Assembly (NCBI RefSeq): GCF_000003605.2
Contig: NW_003124904.1
Coordinates: 235,733 to 267,094, forward strand
Length of the DNA: 31,362 nucleotides
Direction of reading: 5' to 3'
From: Saccoglossus kowalevskii
Taxonomy: Eukaryota; Hemichordata; Enteropneusta; Harrimaniidae
Notes under the pieces: model-generated
What the model saw: only the letters and a program-made list of their open reading frames with translations
Databases searched by the model: none
Told to the model about the DNA's origin: nothing
Shown here: positions 18,130-28,800 of the stretch, piece by piece
Position numbering within the stretch: position 1 is the first letter of the stretch
How the letters are laid out: the number at the start of each line of letters is the position of its first letter
Position numbers and translations under genes: made by a program

Positions 18130-18448
18130 TATTCACGGGGGCGGACATGCGGGCATTTCACCGCATGGCAACAATCACGATGAAAACAAAGCCCGAAAAC
18201 TCTCAGAAAACGGTACTTTGGGATGGTTGTTGAGACTTCCCTGAACAGTATAACAAGATATATAAATTTGATTGTTCAGGATTACATCAAAGTTGAGTTC
18301 CTGTTGTTTTCTCGAATTTTCACCGGCTCTTCGCTCGGCGTTCCGCTTTCCTCAGCATGGCGCACAGAGCCCATAGAAATACGTGGTACAGTGGTGCGCG
18401 TCTTAGCAACGTGGAACGTCTTGTGACGTAGCTCCGCCCACGAGGATA
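18130..18448 (+). mobile_element. MITE with GGGGGCGGA ends, copy 1
   Basis: The left end TATTCACGGGGGCGGACATG and right end CTCCGCCCACGAGGATA are imperfect inverted repeats. The interior matches 30318-30654 over its length (for instance ACTTTGGGATGGTTGTTGAG and GGTGCGCGTCTTAGCAACGT). It sits between the two inverted 369-bp MITEs. Confidence 0.8.
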
Positions 18449-19387
18449 CAAGTTCTAGGATAACTTATGAGATAATTCTGAAACATTTAAGTGTTAATAG
18501 GCAAATACAAAACAATAGCTTATCAAAGTTTCGGGAAATTTCTGTTCCAAAAGTGTGTTAGGTAATCACAGAGCATAATGCATACACGATTGTCGCGTGT
18601 TAACACTAATCGATTTGTTCGAGTACTTACGATTGGTTCATTGTTGGCTTGAAAGGGAGAATTACATATCATATGCACGCTTTCATTCACCGTTATTTCG
18701 ACATCGTATTATATAATACTGGTTAGAAAACCAAACAAAATCAACTATTAAATCTTGATATAAAGATGAAGAGATAACAGTTTATTGGCTTTTGTTATTT
18801 TCGTAACCCCGACATACTTAGTATATTTAGTACCAAATCATGAAATAGGCAAATGATGATCGATTTTTTATTATCAATTAATAATTATATGATATAAGAA
18901 GGAATTAAGTTCGACTTGATAGGTATATTTTAAATATGTTGAGTCAAGAAAACATTCAACTTCTTTAAAAAAAACCAAAAAAACTCGTCTTTATTAAGGT
19001 AGCAAGATAGTTTTGGGGGGACTTTTCAATGTATTTTTCAAAAATGGGAGAAATAACACTTTGGCATTAACCTTATGTAGTGACATATTTATTTTGCTGA
19101 AAAGAATGTGTGTTTTTTTCTGGTGAAAAAATGCATGTTTTTCTCTTTCTAAAAAGCATAACTACTTCATTAATATTCATGACTGACAAACATAACTGAA
19201 CAAAGCCGAGATAATGGCAAATAGGAGTACTTTTAATGTTTGTCATTTGTAAACACCTACAAATAACAAAGATGTGCTTACTTCTAGACAAGGGAAGGCT
19301 GCACAATGTAGTACCCACCCAAACACTGCCACATTTCTGGAGGCTGTTTGTCCATATATATGTACTGTAATATATGGCCATGTACAA

Positions 19388-19519
19388 TTAAGGCGCGTAC
19401 TCGTCGCGCTACGCGTGTTCGAATTTCGTGTAAATAAACAATGTATTTTACATGCGTTGTATACGTCGCTATGAGTCCCATATCGAACAGGACGCGGCGC
19501 GACGACTGCCGCCCTTTAA
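19388..19519 (-). mobile_element. TTAA-flanked MITE, 130-bp family, copy 2
   Basis: TTAA ends with inverted termini (GCGCGTACTCGTCGCGCTAC and GGCGCGACGACTGCCGCCCT). The internal blocks match the copy at 10560 in reverse orientation (AACAATGTATTTTACATGCG, GAGTCCCATATCGAACAGGA). Confidence 0.85.
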
Positions 19520-19796
19520 CACGAACACTGCTACATACAAAGTATTCAATGTTTCAGTAGTTACGTCTTTTCCAATATAATTCTATTCCGAATGTAATAT
19601 TTTAGTGTTAACAGCCAGTCACAAGAAATAATTTAACACTTTAAAACAATTCTATCTCAAAAGCGCGTTAGCCGCTAATATGATTAAAAGTATGCGCACA
19701 TATCAACAATGCAAAACTAGAACTCGTCCTCAGTCTTCTGATTTAGAAACGCCTCAGTATTACTAACGTTTTCACTGAAGGAAACGAACCAACGGA

Positions 19797-20164
19797 ATAG
19801 GTGATTTTCCGAACAATTGCGAGATCTCGCGAGATGCATGAAAGACGCACGTCGAACGTCTGCTGCAAAAATCGAACGATTTGATTTTGAACTAGAATTT
19901 CTTTATTTCGCAGCTTACATTGACCGGCCGATCTTCGACAGAGGAATATTGCTTCCGAATACCCTCACTTAATCGAAATTGCCTATCATCAAATGTGGAC
20001 AGCACATTATTAAGCATGGAAGTGTCCCCGAAATACTTTCGCGTTTGTCGAATCCCACGCGATGTTTGACGCGACTACGACGCTATGACCTTTGTTTGTC
20101 CTGTTTTTACGTTCGATTTCACGCATAACGCGTGATTCTCGCAGTGTACGGAAAATGGTCTATT
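19797..20164 (-). mobile_element. 369-bp AATAGACC MITE, complete inverted copy
   Basis: Reverse complement of 17312-17680 over essentially the whole length, with the same terminal inverted repeats (AATAGGTGATTTTCCGAACA at the left here, GTGTACGGAAAATGGTCTAT at the right). It has no coding capacity; frames across it are shadows. Confidence 0.85.
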
Positions 20165-20968
20165 AGAATACTGTTTCTAACAGTCCAAGTACTCAGCAAT
20201 GTGAATAGAGAGCAAAATACAAAAAAAACAATCCCAACTATATACAAAGCAGCCACAACTAAAATACAAATCTCATGTCGCGTTCTTATATCTCTAATTT
20301 GCCGAAAAATAAGTTTCCAATTAAACATGCTCAGCACGATCTTCGTAAAAAAAAAAAACGTTCCACGCGATTCGTGACAGACCGTCAATAAATAAACCAT
20401 CACTGTCGACAAGTCGCTTAAACGATAGAGCTTCATATTCGGTAATTGAAGTCTCAACAGCGTGGGGTTTGGTTAAAAATTAACTGGGCATAGTAATTTA
20501 CATATTAATGGCTTTTGTTTTGTAAATTTCATACCAGCATACGTGCAAGATTCAGGACTTATCGGGTTAATAAATCGCTTAAACATCTAATAAAGTATAC
20601 ACGTTTTTTTACAGTACCAGTGATTAATTTGTCACACACTACGAATGTATAGAAATCGTCTATTATGGCTTCTTTTCATGGCACGTCATGCCAACAATAC
20701 TCCAGTACAGTATTCATTCCTGTGACATCAAGTATATATTTTAAGTAGGGTTTAAGTAGACTTCTTCTTTCAAAATCCGGGTATATATCTTTGTGACGCT
20801 CATCTGTGCAACATAAGCTGAGGCTTCCTTGCAGTATATCCGGCGTGTATCGTATAGGTAAGTTTAGTTTAAACATCGTGGGTTATGTAATGCATATGTT
20901 TGTATGTATGTGTGTGTGTATGTATGCAATGGAAGTCGGTGAAATTTCGAGTCGTGTTTATGATGTGT

Positions 20969-21152
20969 TTAACCTTTTCACCACCAGACTTTTTACGCCT
21001 AAATTGTTCTGCACTTTTTCCAATATTTCAGAAAATAAACCCTCATTTTTGAGCCAACGGACACAATTTGAGTCAATTTGTTACTTTGCAGGGTACAAAA
21101 GGGACTATTTTGTAATGAAAAGTGAGAACTGGTATGGTGGTGAAAAGGTTAA
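20969..21152. mobile_element. TTAA-flanked MITE with AACCTTTTCACCACCA ends
   Basis: TTAACCTTTTCACCACCA at the left is a perfect inverted match to TGGTGGTGAAAAGGTTAA at the right. The element is 184 bp including TTAA, with one copy in this window. It accounts for much of a 127-codon open frame (20806-21189), which is therefore not called as a gene. Confidence 0.85.
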
Positions 21153-21754
21153 TGTATGGAGACTGTGTCCATTTTGCGCTAAATATTGATTTTCATATTG
21201 GTTGTCATATGATATAATGCACCACATTGTGAGGCCAATATACCTTTCTTTTTTTTGATTTGACTATGAACGTAATGTACTTGTTGATTGTTCGTGTTTT
21301 GTGTTCTCGGACTTGTAAATTCCTTTAGGTTATGTATTTCGATAATGTTTGAGTATGCTGGATATATCTATTTAACATTGGCCAGTATAAGATGCTATCA
21401 ATTGTACAATTATCCAAAAAAACGCTGCATGGCGCACAGCAAAAGCTACACATGGTGGAATGTTGTATATATGTCTCAATTTGGGTGCTTTGTCTTCTGT
21501 CATCCAAACTTTTAAACCAAGAGAATACGACTAGACTAAGCATTCAAACAGGTTTGATTGACTGATACAATACGTTTGTACAATTGACCATACATTAACA
21601 CTGTTACATGGATGATCTCAAACGACATCAATGTGAATTGTTTGAAGTGGACGTCAGGTTTCATACAGAAACCATATGATTAGGACTCAGATATATGGCG
21701 AGTGTCACATGTGGAGGAGGATATGCTCACTTATTTTTTAATCACATTCATATC

Positions 21755-21955
21755 AACCATTGGTTGGAATTGATTTTCGCTTTTTTCGCTGAAGCAATGA
21801 TTCAGTGGAAATAAGATCGATAAAATATGTACATTTTCCCCTATATTTTACATTCAATTTGTCACAAAATCTGTGCACATAAATTCCATACAAAACCACC
21901 CGGAAACTATATTCAGCGATTATTGATTGAAGCTAAAATAAAGTATTTTACAGTA
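21755..21955 (+). mobile_element. TACTGTAAAATA MITE, copy without left tip
   Basis: It shares with 24025-24240 the blocks TTTTCGCTGAAG, CCTATATTTTACATTCAA and AAATTCCATACAAAAC and the right end AAAATAAAGTATTTTACAGT. The left terminus is diverged beyond recognition. Confidence 0.7.
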
Positions 21956-22234
21956 TCATTTTTTCACTGATTCGACCAGGTTTTGTAAATGTATTGCTTA
22001 TGTAGTTGTCATATGTGCATGCACTTAATGTTTAATGATCTACGATTATTTTAACATCTCCATTTCCATGTGCATACTCACAACAGTGAATACAGTTACT
22101 ACAATTGCAGAAATACTTTCAGTATCACGCATTAGACAAAATTATTCATTGTTTGTTTTTACCAATGTAGTGCAATTCGTCATTGTCTTTTTCGTTACAC
22201 TTCTCGAGGTAAAGCGAAGCTAATTACAAGAATG

Positions 22235-22290
22235 TGACTGATTGGCTACCCAACACCTAACTGTCTAGCCAATCGGAATCAGTCAGGCTG
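22235..22290 (+). repeat. Dispersed CTGATTGG repeat, short copy
   Basis: GACTGATTGGCTACC, then CACCTAACTGTCTAGCCAAT and CGGAATCAGTC: the first, hairpin-forming half of the element at 9231-9358. Confidence 0.5.
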
Positions 22291-22684
22291 TATTAACGTA
22301 TTATTAGTTATGTCGATTGATCTTCTTATTTGTTAACACTGTGTACCAATGACTCGCAATCAATAAATACGTCATGCAAATGTAATTACGATAATTATAT
22401 ATCCATGCATAGCAAAAACTATGAAATGTGTCGAGTCGACAAAAAAAAACATATACATCAATTTGTTTACCATAATTTTCACAAAATTGTGGAAATTTTG
22501 AAAGATCTTGTTTATTTTTCAATCAAATCTTCTTATAAAAATGACACTATTTACATTATACTGAAGACACAGTATGAACGAAATCGTCTGTTTTTATTAT
22601 TATTATTCAATACTCCATATACTGTATACTAAAACCGATAATGATTTATCATAAACACTAATACGCATGTCAATGATCGTGTCA

Positions 22685-22714
22685 TGTTTGTTTGTTTGTT
22701 TGTTTGTTTGTTTT
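22685..22714. repeat. GTTT microsatellite
   Basis: Seven tandem TTTG/GTTT units. A similar short run precedes the acceptor at 27070. Confidence 0.85.
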
Positions 22715-22827
22715 CATGTCTTGTTTTAGATATGGTAATCGATTAGCCGTATACCTGTAGGCATTCATATTAATAATTGCATTTTTTGTATTTGATTATT
22801 ATTTTGTCAGATTGAATACAACTAAAG

Positions 22828-22890
22828 ATGACTTATTTTCGATTACTCGTACTGACCGTTGTGCTTTCCGTGTTATTATTGGCGGTCGAG
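22828..22890 (+). CDS. VWC-like gene exon 1 (signal peptide)
   Basis: ATG at 22828 opens MTYFRLLVL and a hydrophobic core TVVLSVLLLAV, ending at Glu before GTAAAGT. An acceptor-like TTTTGTCAG at 22802-22810 suggests that the exon starts at 22811 after an untranslated upstream exon. The downstream intron begins with a MITE only 21 bp after the donor. Confidence 0.75.
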
Positions 22891-25800
22891 GTAAAGTATA
22901 TTTTAATCACATTGAAGAGGGGAGAGTCGTCACCTGCGCACGCGTCAGATGGTCATAGCGTGTTATTGTTTACAGACAAGCGTCTACCTATGAGCCTTTG
23001 CGTTTTTAGTGTGTGTTGTTATCGTTGCTTGGGACTCAAATCCCGCGCGTGCGCAGGTGACGACCCTCCCGCTTAAGTTCAATAATCAGAACTCTGTAGC
23101 ATAACGTATATTAGTAGTTCATGATCAACACACAATATTACTTGTGTCTACTGGTGTTGTGTTTAGTGGTAGACCCGAGTTTTAGTACCGGAAACGGTAA
23201 CCCTTCTCTGGGTGAGTGCGCTATAGATTCAATTCGAAGGCCAAGCCCGTTGGCGGAGACTCAGTCGCTAACGGTATCGACTTTGTAGGAACTTGAACCT
23301 TGCGTTCAAAGAACGATGGTCACACATCCCTGTCGCGTACATTACCAAAAACATGAAATATGGTTTTCATGTCAAAATGCTCTAAATGAACCGTCGGAAC
23401 TTCACTTGCACAAAATGTCAGGAAACAACAGTGGCATTTCTTGTCGGGGATCGTCAGCTGTCGCAAACATAATTAAAATTAGTATATGTCTACGTGTAAT
23501 AGTTCATGCCTGTTTCGTCCCACAGTGAATAATAGTTAGTAAATTGTCCATTGTGTGAAGTTTAGGGTTAGGGTTTGTTGAGTTCGTGAAGCAAATTGTA
23601 TGAAACGCCATCATTCATGCATCAACGTCATTGCTTATCGCGATGACGACACTGGCAACAACGATGACGTAATTGCTGCAAAATCGTGTATGTATGGCGT
23701 TTTCGACAACATTGACACAAGCAACTGTAAAAAACAATAAATTTTGTGCATGTGAACATTCGTCTAAAAATGTGTTTATTTCAGTGATATTGGTGTTTAT
23801 TAATTACGATCAATCTATATTACGTCATTATATACGTCAGAAACAGTAACGACCGTATACTATTCTTTTCACAGGGTAGTGACTTCGAAAGAAGACTGAG
23901 TAAGTAGTTTCTTTTCTTTGATTCGCCTAAAATTTGAATATGAATATGTTAATGAATTAAATGACGTAGGTGGCCGAGAACAAAGAACTGATACCGGGCT
24001 AGACAAATGTCCCATTATGATCTAGTACTGTAAAATACTTTATTTTCGATTTGAATTAATTTTGGCAATTTTCGCTGAAGGAATAATTCAGTGAAAATGA
24101 AATCCAGCGAATATACTTTTATTCCTATATTTCACATTCAACTCATCAAAAAACAGTGAAAATAAATTCCATACAAAACGCCCAACAAGTCCGTCTTTTC
24201 ATGAAAATTAATTCCAGCTAAAATAAAGTACTTTACAGTAGTACATATTAATGACCTGAGTGTCACGTATTTTGAACATCGTTTCTTTTTACGAAAACAT
24301 TGTCATATCTTTGTTCAATTCGGAAACACAAATAAGGGAACAAAAACTGAAATAGTACACGTTATGTTTCTTTCTTATCCACAAAAGTTTCCCTCGTTCA
24401 CATTATCAAACCGGAGAGCTGTGATTGACCGATTCCACTGACGTCAAATGATGTCAAATCCACAATTCTCAGTTGAAAAAACAACATATAATAAGACTGT
24501 AGACAGCAAAAAGAGAGAGTATTTCGTTTCAAATTGTGTGCACTGAAATGGTGGGAGTCGTCTAGTAAGACGCGTTCGAACTTCGGCTAAACAACGCGCT
24601 GTATGCATCGAACAGAACGCGGCGCAGCGACCACGGCCCTTTAAAACAGACTCTCCGAATAAGGTTAAAGGGCGGTGGTCGTCGTGCCGTGTTCTGTTCG
24701 ATATGAGACTCATAGCGACGTACACAACGCGTGTAAAATACATTGTTTGTTTACATGAAATTCGAACACGCGCTGCCCGACGACTACCGCGCTTTAATGT
24801 TTACATGAATACGATATGTGGTATGATTGATCCTACACCAATATATCTAATCTCGTGTCGTATTTAACGAGTATGTACATGACCGAAGCTCTTAAACGCT
24901 TGCTATTGTATTAAAAATTATAATGAATTTCAAGATCGTTGCACGCGACAAATTCAAAAAAGCTCATTGTCGCCATTCTATCAAAACCGTATTTCATCTT
25001 TGTCAATGTCATTTATAACGATCTATGCAATTTATGTGTCATTATGGAAATAAAAAACTAATTTATTTTACGACGGCGGAAAATATTTGTACTTTGACTT
25101 CAATGTTCACTGTGACGAATCTGACAGTATCTGTTCGTGAGAGTGAGACGAAACCATCATGCAGACGATTTCGTAGGTATATTGAGCGCCAATGTCTATT
25201 TCCTATAAGTCTCTCACGCGTAGACCACACAAAACCAACATATTTCTGATCAAATGTTTTTGAAAAATGCGGCAGTAAGGCGACCAGCAACGTTAATTAT
25301 TGTTGTTAAGCTTTTTTTTTTTTAAAAAAATACTGCTTTTTTGGTAAATTAAAAATGAAGAATGACTACCCATCCAAACAGAATTACCTATTCGGAATTG
25401 CCTGACATCATTGTGACGTCACATAAGTGTTTCGACGATAGAGGGCGTGACTTATGAAAACGTGTACTTTTTGACGGCTAGAATCGGTGTCACAGTCGCA
25501 CATTAATTGAGATAAATTATTTGTATAGACTCGTTAGCGACATTTATTTGGTACGATTATGCACGCATTACGGAAAATATATAAAGATTCGCTCTAGTAA
25601 TTCGGAATCAGTGCGATTCTTTAGTGATGCAAATAGGAAGTCGAAACCATTGCCAACATTCGAATAGACGACTTTCCCGGAAGTCGAAGATATGGCTTTT
25701 CGCATGCGCGTTTTGGGGTGTAACGTAAACTTGCACGCGTGATATTGTGCTTCTGGGTGTACCAATTGACGTAACAACAATAAAATTCCCTTCTATCGAC

Positions 25801-28800
25801 TATCAGTAAACTGACATGGTTGTATTTTCCGCCATGACAAAGCAGGAGTATTTTTTGCACCCCAGTTAGTTTTGCTACTTCCGGGAAAGTGGTCTATGAG
25901 CTGAAAATTGTTGACATCCAAACATTGAGGGCGTATTTCCAAACATTCACGCAAAATACACAAATGAACCTAAAAACATCATCCGAATTATGCAACGCAT
26001 GTCAATTTCATGAATAATTTATTGTTACTTACAGGTGCACGTGCTTCGAAGAAAGGTGGAAAGGAACGTATGTATATTTTGTTTTTCATAACCACGTGTA
26101 ACTTTGTTCCACCGATGACGTCACCCCGATTCTCCCAGTACCGCCATCTTGGATTTGTTAGAACTTTTATCACTGTTGAAATGACCATCGATTTATCGTT
26201 CCTGGCCGTTTCCATAACAACTGCAATCAGTCACTTTTTGTGCATGTACATTATCCTGAACAATGTCGAGTGATTTGTGAAATAATGACGTCACATGCGT
26301 AGGCAAACTGTCTATCCCGCGCACATACAGATATTGTTGTATATCTATACAGTGAATGGCACAAAGCTGTGGTCGTTATATACATGGTTTTTTTATACAT
26401 TAAAATGAATGTTGGAATTCAAATTGAGCAATCCGGAAATGGTATTGGGACATCAAGTTAATTAGTTAATATTAACGAGACTGTTCAATATTATCTTATC
26501 AACAACCGCCCCATTTTTGACTGTCGGTCGCAGGTGCTATGTAGTGAGAATGCATGCGCGCGAATTTTGGGCGTAAACAATGTCAGCTCTCGAGACAATC
26601 ACTATTGAATGTTTGAATTTGAATGAAAGCTGATGATCGGTTTTTACATTTTTTATAAATATGTTTGTAAGCAAAGTTCCAGTTTTGTGCCTTTCACTGT
26701 AATCACGGATTTATAAGATGATAGTGTGCAACGTACATAACCATGTACAATAACATGCGATGAAGATCTCGCGAGATATGAACTCTCGCGCTTTCCAGGT
26801 GTTTGAAAGCTACCTCATATACAAAAGCGCGCTTTGCGAATAGTCTGTGATAAATACAAATTCGTTCTGTCACAGGTGCACTAATTTGTACGAGAATTGC
26901 TAAAAATGTATATTTTGCGATTTTGTGTTCTTCGCACAATTCGCGTGAGTTCTTCATTCATGTTAACAATGTATTTTACACGCGTTATATACGTCGCTAT
27001 ATCGAGCATGACGCGGCGCGACGACCACCGCCCTTTAAACGTTGTTTGTTTGTTTGTTTATTATTGGCAGGATGCGATTATTACGGTACTTTATACAGAG
27101 AAGGACAAACATGGAACGTGATAGACGATTTGTGCAATACATGGTAAATAACAATATTTCAAGACACATTTTCTATAAATCACACCCTCTAGCGACAAAG
27201 TATTTGCCATCGCGCGATCTCGCGTATTGCGCGATAGGTGTGGACCGAGCGTCTGTCGCATGATCGAATGATTTGATTTTGAACTTAATATCATTTTTTT
27301 AGGTCCAATGTCAAAATGCCAATTTTTCAGAAAGATTTTGGCTATTGTAACAACATTGCTAACCCCGCCCACATTGCAAGCAATGCCTTATTCGTATTAG
27401 CAAATTTAATAGTATTACTATTTGTGATTCCCAAATTTCGCGCGTGTCATCCGTATATAACCAGCCATAGCGTAAGTAATGTGACTCTGCCAGATGTGCA
27501 TCTCAAATCGGGACTCTCCGGACATGGGGGGGGGGCGCAAGCAAGACGTCTGCATTTACTATGGCGGTAAAAGCAAACGTGTCAGTCTGCTTGTGTTCGG
27601 CAATAGAGCGTCTCATTAAACCATGTCTATTGCATCCACGCGCACAACGTAAAGTTTTGCACGCCATGGCCGGCATACGCGCGCGTGCGTGCAAAATGTC
27701 GTATCTCCAACTTCCGGGAAAGTGGTCTATTTAGCTTTAACAAATGCCAGTTAGATTTAAAGTGTTGCGAATGAATCTTGTCTCATTTTTTTTTTCTTTT
27801 CAGCGTTTGTGAGAAAGATACTAGCGGCGTGTTAGATTATTCTTGTACTGATGACGTTTGTTGTAAGTACGCCAACAGACCTTAAATACTTCTTTATTGC
27901 CAGTTAAGTAGTGACCTGAAACGCAAAGGGGCCGCTGTGTTCTCGTTGATGGCGAGAATTCCACGCGACTTGTTTTTTTTGTTTTTCAAACAGTCCCACC
28001 GCCGTGTTCAGTGCACAAAATATATAGATTACAGTGGTCAGTGGAATTTTGGGCATTGGGAAGGAAAGGGTTGGAACACAATTTGAAGGACTTAGTGGTT
28101 CTCAACTCTCATCGAGATTTTGGCGGCCATTTTGCGTCTACGGTATATAAAAAGTTAACTGTAGAGGGGGTAAACAAAATCTTTTTTTTCTGTAAGAAAC
28201 TACGCGTAGACAGTCTTACACGTTTCTTAACGTTAGTGTTGTTTTTTTTCCTTGTGGATTTTTTTCTCAAATCCACCACCCCCACACTTTCTAACGGTTA
28301 ACACCAAAGCAATAACTGAGGCCAAGCCAAACAGGCGGAATCAATGGAAGCTATCCACAAAATTGTGTCTGATTGGCCAGCCAACCCTAATACCAAACAG
28401 TTAGATTAATCAAAGGGCAGTTTGTTGACACTTTTTTCGACGTATCGAATTCTGCCTTGTTTGTTTCGACTCAACTGAACATACGGAGCGCCTGATATCA
28501 ATATGCTCGGCGCGAGGTGCAGCGCCCCCACCGATGAACTAGGCACAAATTTGAATCCAAAGACGGCTTGAGGGCGCAGTAACTCACGCCTCCCATTGTT
28601 TTGTGTGCATCATGATTTGCGTGGTGCAACCAATCACGTTATTCAGGTTTATTCTGTAAAACTCGATCGAATACACGTGTAGAAATTAAAACATAGATCA
28701 TTTTCGTCACTTCCTGTTAGCTTAGAAGATAATGTTCTCACTAACTATAGTTTTGAACTTTTCAATTGTGGAGCATGATACACTGATGAGACACGTGGTC

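Larger units (their letters stand above)
11271..22810. other. Gene-free intergenic region, 11.5 kb, repeat-rich
   Basis: No exon series or conserved protein motif was found on either strand. The region holds the probable 3' UTR of the aminopeptidase gene at its left end, four TTAA-flanked MITEs of the two GTCGTC families (one a fragment), another TTAA MITE with unrelated ends, complete and partial copies of a 369-bp MITE, an inverted repeat pair (12513-12752 and 15600-15795), a GATT and a GTTT microsatellite, and long AT-rich unique stretches (notably 15800-17300, 18450-19390 and 21200-21750) in which I see nothing. Any promoter of the downstream small gene could lie near its right end, but no TATA box or initiator could be chosen with confidence. 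Confidence 0.7.

Noticed and set aside
20806-21189. Plus-strand open frame of 127 codons
   Set aside because: Nearly half of it is the TTAA-flanked MITE at 20969-21152, the rest is low-complexity (Cys, Met and Val from a TGTA-type repeat), and there is no domain or splice context.
23038-23090. Reading exon 1 of the VWC-like gene through into the MITE (82-codon frame)
   Set aside because: A good GTAAAGT donor ends the exon at 22890 and the rest of the frame is MITE sequence shared with five other loci.
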